The translations under genes were made by a program, and so were the position numbers. Positions 10,705-22,700 of a stretch of DNA of 64,000 nt are shown piece after piece (position 1 is the first letter of the stretch; each line of letters opens with the position of its first letter). Source of the stretch: Carya illinoinensis. Its lineage: Eukaryota > Streptophyta > Magnoliopsida > Fagales > Juglandaceae. The stretch lies in the NCBI RefSeq assembly GCF_018687715.1, contig NC_056762.1, forward strand, positions 30,740,864-30,804,863, written 5' to 3'. The notes beneath the pieces were generated by a model. That model saw only the letters and a program-made list of their open reading frames with translations, was not told where the DNA came from and made no database searches.

Positions 10705-13700
10705 TTAATCATTTACAGTGTCTTCATCTTCCTCAGGTTTCACAAAGAACTCAATGTAAGCGATTCTGCTGGGTTGCTGATACCCAGCAGAATCAATGTG
10801 TGGATGAGGAGCGGATTGTCTGGACACTGAAACCAGGTGCTGAACTTTCAGCATCCCGCCACGCCCAATTGTCAACTTGCTTCCTCTGTTATCTTTAATA
10901 ACACTGCTGGGAATATTTGAAGTTGTTGCTCGAAGGAACTTGTATTTATACCTATTAAGACCAAGGCAAAGACCGACAGTCACGTTCCATGAGGGTCAAA
11001 TGATGCATCAAATGAAGTCAGTAAAAAACAATAATGTACCTGTAAGAAACTTGCCGATCACAGCTAAATGCAGTCAAGAGATCAGTATTTGCATAATACA
11101 TGAAGTCTATCTGGAAGAAAGGCAAGAATTTAAAACTGAGAAAATGTTAAAATCTGGACAAACTAAAAGCTTTATTATGAATTAAAGATAGATAAACAAA
11201 TGAGTAAAGACCATCACCTGCAAGTCCCCATGGCCTTCACCTCTGAAGGTGACAGAAGGAGGAACTGGTTGTAGCATGATCTGGATACTTGATCCAGGCC
11301 ATTCGAGATCATCAATAGCTTCCTTCAATGCTGCAGACTGGAATTTAAATATCATGAAATGAAATATTAAAAGTGGCTCCTGATTAGAATAGTAGGCTAT
11401 AAAAATGGCATTATATCTGCTGAAAAACATACTTATGCATCTATTAGAGGAACATTTTTTATAGTTTAATCGAAACATGACTCACTCATTCACGAGCATC
11501 ATGAGGCCTATACATCTTAAAAACAAAGAAAAGAAGCCTTGGATTAATGATCTTAAGTATACCCTGAGACATGTAGGTTGTCATGGTAAATGGCATAACA
11601 TCACATCTAGCACTACCCTTCAAACCTTACAACCAAAGAATTGAATGCATACTTACCATTTATATAACTAAGGAACATTCTTGTAGTCCATCATTAGCAA
11701 CTTAAGAAAGGGGACATGCAGATGCCACACACACATATAGCATTTACATACATGCTCTGACACAGAGGTTGTAGATCAATTTATAATGAACTTCATTAGA
11801 CAATGAACCTGGAAAACTATGCGAGGTTAAACAAATGGAGGAAAGCGTTGACAATAGCAAGAAGATTATTCTGAAAATAAAGTCTTTTTGAGTTCAACTA
11901 AATTAAGGTAGATTTTGAAAGGTCATGTGTGCTAGTTACAACTAAGGTTTAGAGATTGTACAATTGCACAAGCACATTATGTTTGCATTATGATTCAGAG
12001 GACTACAAAAAGTTAGAGAGAGGGAGGGAGAGATGCAAAACAATTGTTAAATCAGAAAGTAGTTACAAAACAATCACTATCATGCATTAGAACACCAGAT
12101 GAGGATAGACCAAAGCAGTGCCAAAGTGTATGTATAAGAGCATACCTTAACAGTAAAACTGAGTGGGGTACTTCCTGCAGGTTCAAAATTGTAGTCCCAT
12201 GATATTGTGTCTGGGATTCTGGTCCTGATCTCTGCATAAATGCATGCATCCAGGGAATCAACGGACCTTCAAAAATAAAGACAATATTGCATCAAACTCG
12301 AATTTAGATTATGGATCAGTACAGAAATATACAGATGTCACTCTACGAACTACAAGTCCTAGTATAATGCATCTGGTATTTTATCCAACTCTCTGGTATA
12401 AAGATAGATTTTGATTTTGATACTAAATTGAAGGCCTTTCTATTTTCTCTACCCTCCATTCTTAACAAGTATTCAGCAGAAAAACAAAGCCAAAAGAAGA
12501 TTTGATATAAGTTTTTATAATGTCCAGATCCGAGAATTTTCCATTTAAATGTGTCTCCCCCATTTGTGATTGGAAATACTTTTAAGAAGTATCTATGCAG
12601 TAAAAACCAATCCAAATCCACCATACTCATCCCAAGCATGTTTTAGCTTGCATATGAAAAAACAAAAAAATTCTTTCTGAAACGGGGAATTAGGAGCTCT
12701 TTGGTTCATTGCTAAAAATACACAAAGGAAAGGAAAAGAAAATGCAAGGCTTGTTCCATCTGCTGTTTATATTTTCAATAAACTAAGGCTTAAAGTAAGG
12801 CAAATACTTGTACTGCACCATTGATTGACTGTCAAAACTTTAGGACTTCAGTTCCCATACAACAACCAAAAGAGAAAAAATCTCATATCAATTCCCTTTC
12901 TTTTTGAATATTCTCCAAGAAAAAGGAATTTTTTATGATGAGGAATCTTGGAGACCCTGCAAATGTAATATGTCTTTTACCCAATTAAATCTCGGGCCCA
13001 TGTAACACATCCCTATCACACGGATCAGGTAAATTGTTGGTTTTTCACCAATGGGACGTGGCCCCTAGAAATTGTTTGCACCTAAGGGTCCAAACCTCAT
13101 ACCTGTAGGTTAGCTTGCCACCAAGACCAACGCCCTAACCACTTGAGCCGACCCCTAGAGGTTAATTAGATAGCAATCAATCAAATTTTCCCCCTTTAAT
13201 CAATAACTACACATGACACACCTAAAATTAAAACGGAGCTAAAGAACAAAAATAGATGGTAAAGTATGCAACATACTTGAGGAGGAGCTGCATATCTGGT
13301 CCTGGATATCGCATTTCAACCATGCTTGAGCGCCCGGGCACTGAAAATGTGTTCAAGCAATCCACCAAGAGGCCCAAGCTCACTCCAAACCTAGGCCGTC
13401 CTTGTGCACCATACTCATATCGAATGAAAAGCTACATGCAGATATTTTTTCTATAAGCAAATTTTTATTGAGACAAGTAAATAGGTATAGCCCCAGTACA
13501 CACGATACATGTAGATATTAATAAGAATGTAATGATAAATGACCTTTTTTACAACTCTCTTCACAATCTCGTGTGAAATCGAAAGAGGTTATGTGAAATT
13601 TGAAATTCAAATAAGATTAGGAAAATCAAAATTGAAAAACAAAATCCTTGAATATTTTTTATGAGGTGGAACTATCACATTCTTCGATTTGTAAAATGGG

Positions 13701-14343
13701 TTGGAAAATAGTTGTTCCATATCATTATTTATAATAAAGTTATGTTCCAAAACTCTTTTTCAAACAAATCATACCTTGTTTGGCCGCTAGGAAAAATAGA
13801 ATCGAACGAATAGAAAAAATTACATATCATATTAAAATTTATCTTAATATCCTAGGAAGTCATAAACTAAACTCACTAACACAAGTAGTTCAACTGAGCT
13901 CAATTGAAAGGAAATTCTAGTTTAGTTTTCCATTCTTTGTTTCCAACGTATTTTCCGTAATTAAGCAGACGATATAGAATATTACGTAAGAGTAAAAAAG
14001 AAAAAGGAAAGTGGGTACCTCGCGCTGCATATAGACTTTGGCTTGAAGACAACCGGTTTCCTCCACGATCAAAACGACGCCATGTTCAGAAAGTTCCAAG
14101 ACTGCGTCCTAGTATCCAAAAGACGGAAACTACACCAATCAGATGACAACGACATGAAACCCTAGACTTTTTTCATTTTATCGAAAGGAAATTAAAGGAA
14201 AGGAAGATGAATGCGGAGAGAGGGCGGGAACATGCCTGGTGGCGTTTCCATCGGACGGTGGTGAGGGCATCGACCATGCCCTGGACGTTGTCGAGCTGGC
14301 ACACCAGATCAGGAACTTCCGCCTCTGTCGCCGACGAGCTCAT
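10705..14343 (-). CDS. RAD1: RAD1, 9-1-1 checkpoint clamp subunit (7 exons, 303 aa)
   Basis: Exons on the minus strand: 14343-14236, 14108-14019, 13431-13277, 12266-12146, 11337-11218, 11110-11040, 10951-10705. All phases join, giving 303 residues ending EEDEDTVND and a TAA stop. Landmark segments are VCQLDNVQGMVDAL (exon 1), GVVLIVEETGCLQAKVY (exon 2), GLLVDCLNTFSVPG (exon 3), LKEAIDDLEWPG (exon 5) and FLRATTSNIPSSVIKDNRG (exon 7). These are characteristic of eukaryotic Rad1, a PCNA-like fold that forms the nuclear RAD9-RAD1-HUS1 ring loaded at damaged DNA to activate ATR signalling. Introns are GT-AG except intron 1, which starts GC (CAG|GCATGT). The MSSSATEAEVP start is the first ATG downstream of a TATA-like box. 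Length matches plant RAD1 and no internal stop is seen, so the gene appears intact. Confidence 0.95.
13447..13505 (-). mobile_element. Tiny 5'-truncated LINE-like insertion next to RAD1 exon 3
   Basis: A T-run, CTATAAGCAAATTTTTATTG and about 35 more bases read on the minus strand as a retroposon 3' end with a short A tail. They are flanked by near-identical 13-14 base repeats, TACATGCAGATATT (13433-13446) and TACATGTAGATATT (13506-13519). This is the pattern of a target-primed insertion. The left repeat overlaps the splice acceptor AG of exon 3. Confidence 0.7.
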
Positions 14344-14430
14344 GCTCGGAATTCGGATGCTCTCTCTCCCTCTCGCTGCTAGTAAGAAATCACTGCATGG
14401 GCTTTTCGTGTTGGGTTCGGAAAACTCCAC

Positions 14431-14440
14431 TTATTTAAAG
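14431..14440 (-). promoter_or_regulatory. TATA-like element of RAD1
   Basis: The minus strand reads CTTTAAATAA about 90 bases upstream of the RAD1 ATG. A start site about 30 bases downstream of it would give a leader of roughly 60 bases. The in-frame reading upstream of the ATG begins with GTG, not ATG, which supports the 14343 start. Confidence 0.45.
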
Positions 14441-14499
14441 CCGTTGGTTTTTAGTTTCGTCATTAACACTTGTTTGAGTAATCTCCGCCCATATGCTTT

Positions 14500-14680
14500 A
14501 TTAGATGAAATGATATATTTTGAATAATAATAAATAAAATATTATTATAATATAATTTTTTAATATTAAGTTTATATTAAAATTTAAAAAATTAAATTAT
14601 TTATTATATTTTATATAAAAATTTGAAAAAAATTATAATAATGAGATAATATGAAATGAGATTATTTAATATTTAGTAAT
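14500..14680. repeat. AT-rich MITE-like repeat in the RAD1 upstream region
   Basis: From about TTAGATGAAATGATATATTT to AATATGAAATGAGATTATTT, with A/T runs between. It is similar in vocabulary to 5330-5670 in the opposite sense. No TSD was resolved. It sits about 100 bases beyond the TATA-like box of RAD1. Confidence 0.4.
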
Positions 14681-15082
14681 CAATTCAGACCAGATTTGAT
14701 TGCATTCGGAATGGTTTAGTCATTGCTAAGTCTAAATTTTGACTAGAACTTCAAATTTTGGCTATAGCATTAACCTTTGGTTAGGTGACTTCACATTCAC
14801 CTAGTCATTTTAAAGATAAAATAATAATATAATAATATATATTTTAATAATATTTTATAAAATAATTGTAATAATTTACAAATACACTTTATATATTATT
14901 TAGTAATTTAATTTTTTCAATGATTGTTTTCTAACTACCTGAGCCATAATTTGTCCCTCTACTACATGAGCCAATTTGTTCATAACCTATTGAGAATTTC
15001 TTTATAATGATGTTGGCTGGATGTAAGTTAGTTGTAAATTTGATCATAACGAAGTGATTGCAAATAAATCATATAAAACAAA

Positions 15083-16140
15083 TGAGTAATATTATACACC
15101 ACACTACCATCTCATTTGAATTTTAATATATATGATATGGCACATTTATTATCATTTGATGATAAAAAAATATGTAATAAATGATCATTTAATAGTGGTA
15201 AATCTTTTTTTTTTTTTCTAAGCAAGCATATAACATTGAAATAAAAGATGATACAAGTTAGAGAGGGTGGGGTTCCCCAACAAATTCTCCAAAACAAACA
15301 ACCACAATACAAACGAGGTGGAAAAAAAGAAAAAAAAAGGGTTTTGAGACTAATTTCTTAATCTCTACCCAAACCCTACAAAGAGGGTATCATTTTAAAA
15401 AGATGTTTTGAAGGAAAGTCACCGCCAAAAGCGGTGCAAGCGGAAGCACTGTAGTTGAAAGCCTTGAAGTATTTGTTGGTGAGGTCCTTAGTATATCTTT
15501 GACAAGATCATCGGTTAGGGAAAGAAAAACTCTGGATAGAGTGGTATTGGAGGGGCAGAAAAGCAGTCGTCGAAAAGCCGAATAGTGCCTCTGGAGTGGC
15601 GCGTGGTCTATTGAAAAGATGAGAGGTTGAGCCGATCTGAAGGATCGGAGGGCGGGGAGTCTGCTGGTAAGGCGCGTGTAGCGGGCGGAGCTGTCAGAGG
15701 GCGGCGGGGCTTGAGCGCCAAGCGCGGAAACAAGCTGCCCGTGAGGGCCACGCGCAAACATTTTTGGCGCGGGTTCGCGTCGTTCTAGTAGATCGGCGGA
15801 AGGCGAACGTGATGGTGGGGCGCGTGTTGACTGTTCATAGCTAGAAAGCTGCAGATCTGAAAAAATTCGAACCGGTAGAAAAATACTACCATATAAGCAT
15901 ATTCACATATAGGTAGTTGAAAATGAACGGAAAAAGAAAACGAGATGGAGAGGAAGGTGGAGCCAGAACTCACACCTTCCTCTCCGGCAAAAACAAACGG
16001 AGAGATTTGTTTTTCTAGAGAGAAATCAGAACTTCTCTTTCTAAAAAGAAACGGAAAGGCTCGGGTTAATAGTGGTAAATCTACCACATCTTACTTAGTG
16101 AGATGCAAATAGAATGATAGTATAGTGTATAGAATTTTCC
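15083..16140. mobile_element. hAT-like MITE split by a retroposon
   Basis: The left end (15083-15119, TGAGTAATATTATACACCAC...CTCATTTG) and right end (16106-16140, CAAATAGAATGATAG...ATTTTCC) are imperfect inverted repeats of about 35 bases. Candidate 8-base TSDs AAAACAAA (15075-15082) and AAAACATA (16141-16148) match at 7 of 8 positions, suggesting the hAT superfamily. Without the 860-bp insertion and one TSD copy, the element would be about 180 bp and non-coding. Confidence 0.7.
15206..16065 (-). mobile_element. 860-bp poly(A) retroposon with 17-bp TSD
   Basis: Flanked by perfect repeats TTAATAGTGGTAAATCT at 15189-15205 and 16066-16082. A T-run directly after the left repeat is the poly(A) tail, so the element reads right to left. 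Its 5' part has AGAGAAGTTCTGATTTC and CCGGAGAGGAAGGTGTGAG motifs, like plant L1 5' leaders. Its 3' end reads CAATGTTATATGCTTGCTTAG before the A tail, also LINE-like. Neither reverse transcriptase nor endonuclease motifs are present. Two minus-strand ORFs (100 and 123 residues) look non-conserved. Best reading: a non-autonomous LINE derivative or a chimeric retroposon mobilised in trans. Confidence 0.85.
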
Positions 16141-16373
16141 AAAACATAAAGTTGATTGCAAATTTCTTGCTTTTAATCATAGTACTACCTGAATTTTGCA
16201 AATAGACCATACAAAACATCAAGTTTGCAAATTCTGAAAAACATTTTATTATTGTGATTAAATACAAAAGATAAATGTCCTTTTTACATAAGTTTCTACC
16301 AACAAATAAAATGAGAAAATTGCAAATTTACCAACACCGTTGGTATCAAATAATTGCAAATCTAGCACAAACC

Positions 16374-16402
16374 ACAAAAAAAAAAAAAAAAAAAAAAAAA
16401 AA
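16374..16402 (+). repeat. Poly(A) tract
   Basis: About 25 consecutive A after AGCACAAACCAC. It could be a retroposon tail, but no flanking duplication was found. Confidence 0.7.
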
Positions 16403-18790
16403 TCCAGTTTCTCGCAACACAGTTCTAGCATATAATAGTAATTTCTACCATCATTGCATGCAAAAAATAATTGTTGTTTGACCCCAGCCACAACACAAAC
16501 ATCTGACACCTTTAGTTACTATACAAACATCTGACCCCTTTAGTCGCTATCCAGCCACATGTTTCTACAGTTCACAGTCTTCCTACATGTGGCCGGACAA
16601 CCACTAAAAAAAAATAAAAATAAAACAAAATAGCCAGTTAGACACCTCCATAAGATGTTATATTTGCCTGCCTCAAATTTGAGCATTAGAACTTGTGCAG
16701 TATATGTTATATCTATTAATATTTGTGTGCATACAGGCTATTCTATGTTATACATACACGCAATGAAAACATACAAAATTGACACAGTAATGAAGTTGCT
16801 TGCTGTAAACCAAAGAAAGAAACCATCTCAAATCATGATCATCCAAAAATTCATCCATATTATCATGCTCCGGAAATTAAGTTAACTCATTACAATTGCC
16901 TATAGTCACAGTTGACTTTATGCATGCATGAAAGGGACCCCACAAAAGAAAGATGGATGATAGGAGTCACGGTCTCAATCACAGGTTAAATTTGCGCTCA
17001 TGGCATACTGTTGCAGATTCAAAAATGACTCAAGCATCCCAATCACTTAATTTCAATAGTAATCATTTATTAAAGGCTATATATGACTTAATATTTTGTC
17101 ATATAAGGTATATAACTCAAGCTAAAACATTTTGGCTTGTACATGCAACAGAACATGCATTATATAATCCATAAATGAAATATTGATTGCTTGAAGTCCA
17201 TAGATTCTTAGCCAGGGAAGGAAAAATACATAGAAATAATAACACCAAGCCCATAGATGTTAATTCTCTGCAATGTTAATGTTGGTGAAAGACTGATAGA
17301 GAATGACAGTGGCTAGGAAATGGAGTAATGCACTCCAAGAGTTAGAGAGAAAGAGAGATAGAGAGATCTAGTAAAATGAGTAAAAAAGAAAGAACCAAAA
17401 AACATGATTGGAAAATAACCAAGAAATTAACAAATTGATCATTAGAAGGAAAATTGGAAACAACAAATTGGTGTTAGAATCACGGGAAAATTAGTATCAT
17501 TGAAACAATAGGAAAAAAAAAAAAAGGTTGCAGAAGGTTGAACAATACCGCAATTATGCTGGAAATAACTTGAAGCTACCAAAACAACAATAGAACAATG
17601 CTAAAACAATAGGAAAAAGCCCTAAACCAAGAAGCAAAATATTGAATCCATTAGAAATTTCTAAACTAGGAATAAAAAGATTGAATCAGTGTTAAGATAA
17701 ATCGCATGCTTAGAAAGCCATTGCCAATGGCAATATACACTCTAGAATATGTGCTTGTAAATAAAGAAATAAAAAAGAAGGCTATATCGAGGAAGTTTGA
17801 AAGAATATGTTATTCCAATTGAAGACTTTCAACAAACATAAGAAGAACAACATTTTGCATAACAAAATGAAAGCAAGAAGTTAGTAATTAGAGTATTGAA
17901 CACAAAATAAAATAAACTACGTATCACCTTTAGAGGGAAAGTGATGAAAGATCAATTGATACAACAAAGAATAGATGTAAAAACATGATTGATCAACTTG
18001 AATAAAATCCTCAAAAAGTTCAAACTTGGTGATTCGCACAATATAGATAGTGCGATAATAGGAAATTAGGAATCGAAAATAACAACATATACATATATGA
18101 GGGAGGGGAATCCGCACAGGAGGAAAGGCGAAGAAGGGGGGATTCGCTCAATGACCAAAAATCACATGGGGGTGGTGGTTTTGGGGGGAGGGGGGGAACC
18201 AAACCGATAGGAGGGAGCAATTATGTTCTGTAATCATGGAGAAGAGGTTAACGCTTTCAATTCTATTCATGGGAGATCAAGGATTGATGGGAGGGAGTGT
18301 TAACGTACTAGTTGTGAATATATGAATTACATAGGAATGGTGAGGTGGTAGGTGGGATTGTACTAGGTTAATGATAAAAATATGGAAATAAGGTGAATAA
18401 TTCCATCTCTTTGAGCACCTTGATAGGGAGTTGATTTGTTTGCTTAGAGGAGGCGATGGATGGCGAGAGAGGCTCAGAGGGTGAGAGTGTGGATGCTAGG
18501 GCACGGTCGATTCAATGGAATGAGTTGCTCCAATTAGACTGGACTTTTGTTAGATCAGGTTTGCCACATTAGAGGGTGTGGTGTGTTCTCATAAAACCGC
18601 CTAGGAATAGAATTTTCCATTATGAGATGTGTACACTACCAGACAATTAAGCAAAATGATGGCTTTTCCTTTTTCTAATAAAGTATTTTTCACTTTCCAT
18701 GAAGTAGATGCCGCCCATTTCTAAATTGTTGTGTCATTACATTATTTCCCTTATTTGATAACCAATGATAACCATTGTGTCATTACATTA
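16403..18790. other. Intergenic DNA, no gene identified
   Basis: No exon chain, transposon protein or terminal repeat pair was recognised. The minus-strand proline-rich ORF at 18020-18220 comes from a G-rich tract. Short GA-rich runs occur near 17345-17370. Confidence 0.5.
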
Positions 18791-19032
18791 TGGAAAATGA
18801 TATTATTACTACTCAACTACAACTTATCTACTACTCTTTTTGTATTTGATTTTTTTTAATTCTTTATTTTACTTAATGATTAAGGAAGTGAGTATTAATA
18901 ACATTATATATTTTTTTAAATTTTTTTAATGATTAAGGATGTTAAAAAAATACTTAAAAGAAAATAAAAAAAATTTGAAATGCATTTGAGTGGTAGATGG
19001 GTGGTAATAGAGTGGTAACTCTATCACTACCC
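18791..19032. mobile_element. MITE with 8-bp TSD (hAT-type)
   Basis: Flanked by TTACATTA at 18783-18790 and 19033-19040. The left arm (ATTACTACTCAACTACAACT...CTACTACTC) and right arm (GAGTGGTAGATGGGTGGTAA...) form imperfect inverted repeats of about 37 bases. The 242-bp interior is AT-rich and non-coding. The 8-base duplication fits hAT. Confidence 0.75.
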
Positions 19033-19052
19033 TTACATTATTCCCTTATTTG

Positions 19053-19808
19053 TGTTGGACATGATTTAACTTTTACATAAATTATTTAAAGTTGGGCTGG
19101 GCCTAACATTTTAATTTGGGTTTAGTTGTAATTGAACAAATATGTCAGTCAAAAACTTTATTTTACAGAGAATATTTAATGAACTTAAAATATATTCCCT
19201 CCTCAATTATAATTTGAAAGTTAAGATATGATATTAATATATATAACTGAATATTTATTAAATTAAATTCCCTAGTGTCAAATTAAGTAAATAGAATATT
19301 ATAACATGATTTTTAAAAACTTTTGTGACGTTTAGTACTTCTTATAGGTGACGAGTTATAAAGAGAAAATCCAGAAGCATTACTATGAGTTATTTTCAAA
19401 TCATGCACATTATCAGCATATTTATGAATAGTCAAGATTTTAATTCTCAACATGAAATATTTTATGAAAAATGTTATGTTAAGTATGTTTATATTATGAT
19501 GAGTTTCTTATTAAGTCATCGACTCATTTTAGTTTGTTTTATATTTTTAACCACCTAGGTGGGATGATAAGTACGAGCAGGCGGGCTAAGCTTAGAGGGA
19601 GCAGTTTGATTTAATTCTAGACTTTTTAGTTAATTTTATGTCAGATAAGTTCAATTCAGACCTCAATTATATTTTCTCAAAGCATGTTTTAATTAATAAT
19701 TATTTTTATGAACTAAATATTTATTTGATTAAAACATGATATCTCTTGCTTGTTATTACTTATGAAAATACATAACATCCCTAGCTTGCTAGAAGGGGGT
19801 GTTACAGA
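19053..19808 (+). mobile_element. Possible LTR (TGTTGG...GTTACA)
   Basis: Begins TGTTGGACATG and ends AGGGGGTGTTACA. A CACCTAGGTGGGATGATAAG block sits about 250 bases before the end, a layout like the solo LTR at 60622-63463. It abuts the gypsy pol relic. Flanking 5-mers do not match, so it is either a truncated or recombined LTR or chance. Confidence 0.35.
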
Positions 19809-22700
19809 AAAGTTAAAGGTTTGAGTGGCGAGTGGGGAATAAATTCCAAGTGAAGGGAAATGTGATAGGGTGAATGTATAACATGATGTTAGGAATACAA
19901 TGGTTGAGAGAATTAGGCCAAATTCTCTAGAATTTTGAGAAATCGACCACGAGCTTTGATTACAAGGGACAAACAGTGGCTTTAAAGGGACTAGCAACAT
20001 CAAAATTGGTTAAAGAGGGCCTTTTGAATAAATGTAACAAGTTGGAAAAAAGGGAGTGATTTTACAAATGATTGAAGAGTGAACAAAATAACAACCAAAT
20101 CACATTAGTTGTAGTTTATGCCCGATTAGAAGATTATGTTGATGTATTTGCTGAACCTAAGGTGGCAACCCCACCTATATCTCACGATCATGCCATTACC
20201 CTAACCCAAACACAAAACCCATCTCGATAGCACCCTATAGATATCCTTATTTTTAGAAAGATTAAATATAGAAGATAGTGAAGGAGCTGCTGCACAATAT
20301 ACAACCTAGCCAAAACCTATATTCTGTCCTGATATTATTGGTAAGGAAGGCGGATGGCACATGGAGATTGTGTGTAGTTTATCGGCGTCTGAACAATGCT
20401 ACAGTAAGAGATAGATTGCCAATACCGATGGTAGAAAGTTGCTGAACAAGCTTAATGGGGCCTTAATATTTTCTAAGTTGGACTTGAGATTTGGCTATCA
20501 TCAAATTAGAGTTAAACCCTAAGAACCCAAAACAACCTTTAGAACTCATGAAGGTCATTATGAATTATTGCCTATCTATGTTCCAAAACCTTATGAATGA
20601 GGTATTTCGGGATTTCTGAAAAAATTTGTACTTGTTTTTCTTTTATGAAATTTTAGTGTACAGCGGGAATGAATAGGAGCATGTGGGCCACCTAACATAG
20701 CTCTATCAACACCAGCTCTATGCAAAAAAGTTCAAGTGCAGATTTGGTTGTTGAGAAATCTCATACTTGGGCCACTTGATTTCATCCCAAGGAGTTAAGG
20801 CCAACCTAGAACAGTTGAACGCTACGAAGGAATGGGCTCAACCTAACTCACTTCAAGCCTTTAAGAAACTTTTTGGGATTAATCAGCTATTACTGGAAAT
20901 TTATTAAGGAGTATGGAGGCATCACTGCACCCTTACTAAAATGCTCAAGAAGAACAATTTTCATTAGACTGATGCTGCTAAGGAATCTTTTTAGAAGCTG
21001 AAGAAGGTTCTAACCCAATCCCAGTGCTTGACTAACCTACTTTTATTCACCATATAATGTGATGCTTTAGGTGTTGCAATGGAGGCACTTTTAATGCAAA
21101 GAGAGAAACCCTTAGCTTTCTTCAGCCAAGCCTTGAAGGTGAGTGGCATTAATGATGTCCACCTCTGAGAAGGAGTTGTGCACTCTAGTTACAACAGTGA
21201 TGAAGTGGCGACCCTACTTAGTGGGTCAAAGATTGTAGTGAAATCTGACCATCAAAGCTTAAAATATTTGTTGAATCAGAAAGTAGGCACCCCAATACAA
21301 CAAAAGTGGATAACCAAACAGTTGGGGTATGATTTCATTGTGAAATATAAAAAGGGAGTGAAAAACAGGGTGACAGATACTTTTTCGATGAAGGGGACTG
21401 AGGAAGAGTGTTCCATGTCCCTCATTACTTTTCCCACAATGGACTAGGTTAAAGAACTTAAGGTAGTATACAAGGAGCATGAACTGTTGCAGAACATCAC
21501 CACACAAGATTAAAACAACCAGCAACCAGTAGATTACAACCTAAGAGGAGAGTAACTACTATACAAGAATCGACTTTGCATACCTGAATAGGGAGGATTT
21601 AAGACTAAACTTTTGGAGTTGATGCACAGTAAACTATGGGGAGGTCACTTGGGGTATGACAAAACCATACATTGAGTGAGAAGAGAGTTTTATTGGGCTG
21701 GGATAAAAAGGGATGTGAAACAATTTAAAAGAAATTGTGATTTGTGCCAAAGGGTCAAAGTCGACAACACCTTACCTAGTGGGCTGTTACAGCCCTTACC
21801 TATACCCAAACAACCTTGGACGCATGTATTTAAGCTACATGGATTGCCTGCTTCTATGGTGTCTAACCAAGACCCCACTTTCACCAACAACTTTTGGCAG
21901 GAATTCTTTAAGCTACAAGGTGTACAGATGCACATGAGCACAACCTATCATCCTTATGGTTAGACTGAGGCAGTCAATATGGCCATAGAGAATTATTTGA
22001 GATGCTTATCAGGGGATAGACCAAGGGACTGGTCAATGTAGATCCCTCTAGCTGAGTGGTGGTATAACACCACCTCCCACACCTTGACCAAGTTCACCTC
22101 TTTTGAAGCCCTGTATGTTTCCAACCCCAAGGCTACTCAGCTACACCCAAGGCACTGCAAAACTAGACACTGTGGAGAACAACCTAAGGAATAGAGACAA
22201 CATGATCAAGATCCTATGCCACAGCGTTCATGGCGCTCAAGATTGTATGAGGAAATATGCAGGTCTCATAAGAAAGGAACGAGATTTCCAAGTGGGGGGT
22301 TGGGTGCATCTTCAATTGCAACCCAACCACCGGGTTACAGTCTCTAACCGACACAATCTTAAGCTATCATCTAGGTTCTTTGGTCTCTTTGAAATTTTGA
22401 ACAAGATTGGCAAGGTAGCATACAGATTAAACCCCCTACCAACATCACACATGCATCCAACATTCCATGTATCACAACTAAAAAAGAAATTGGGATCAAG
22501 GGTCATGGCCATACCTGTACTGTCACCAATGGACGAGAAATGGGCCTTGAAGCCTAAACATGAATAGATCTTGGGTTGGCATCTATCAAAGGTGAAAAAT
22601 GAAGCATGGGTTGAAGTGCTAGCCCGTTGTCAAGGAAAAGTTGAAAACGAAGCCACCTAGGAGATCTACTCGCAGTTGAAGGACACCTACCCATACCTTG
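19809..22700 (+). pseudogene. Ty3/gypsy pol relic (protease-RT-RNase H-integrase)
   Basis: Domains in order, in shifting frames with stops. End of protease: VASGE..IPSEGKCD, then a deletion, then MLGIQWL (19820-19900). Reverse transcriptase: ADGTWRLCVVYRRLNNATV and LIFSKLDLRFGYHQIRV at 20340-20515, then the catalytic box reading FYEILVYS instead of F-D-D-I-L-V-Y-S near 20640. RNase H: 21045-21400 (CDALGVAMEALLMQ, KSDHQSLKYLLNQK). Integrase: zinc motif CDLCQRVK (21740), then a deletion that removes the first catalytic Asp and joins directly to LHGLPASMVSNQDPTF. C-terminal region: THPTFHVSQLKKKLG near 22470 (preceded by SHM). All catalytic centres are damaged. A purine run GGAGAGGG at 22719 followed by TGTTACAAC at 22759 may be the remains of a PPT and 3' LTR. 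Confidence 0.9.

Noticed and set aside
14344..14430. N-terminal extension of RAD1 exon 1
   Set aside because: The extended frame begins with GTG, not ATG, and would start at or above the predicted transcription start. The first ATG is at 14343.
15390..16087. Two minus-strand ORFs of 123 and 100 residues as a host gene
   Set aside because: They lie wholly inside the 860-bp retroposon, show no known domain, and have composition-driven Ser/Phe/Pro content.
18020..18220. Proline-rich minus-strand ORF
   Set aside because: Comes from a G-rich tract; no conserved motif or exon context.
19053..19808. Complete solo LTR
   Set aside because: Ends look LTR-like but the flanking 5-mers (ATTTG versus GAAAA) do not match, so it is kept only as a low-confidence feature.
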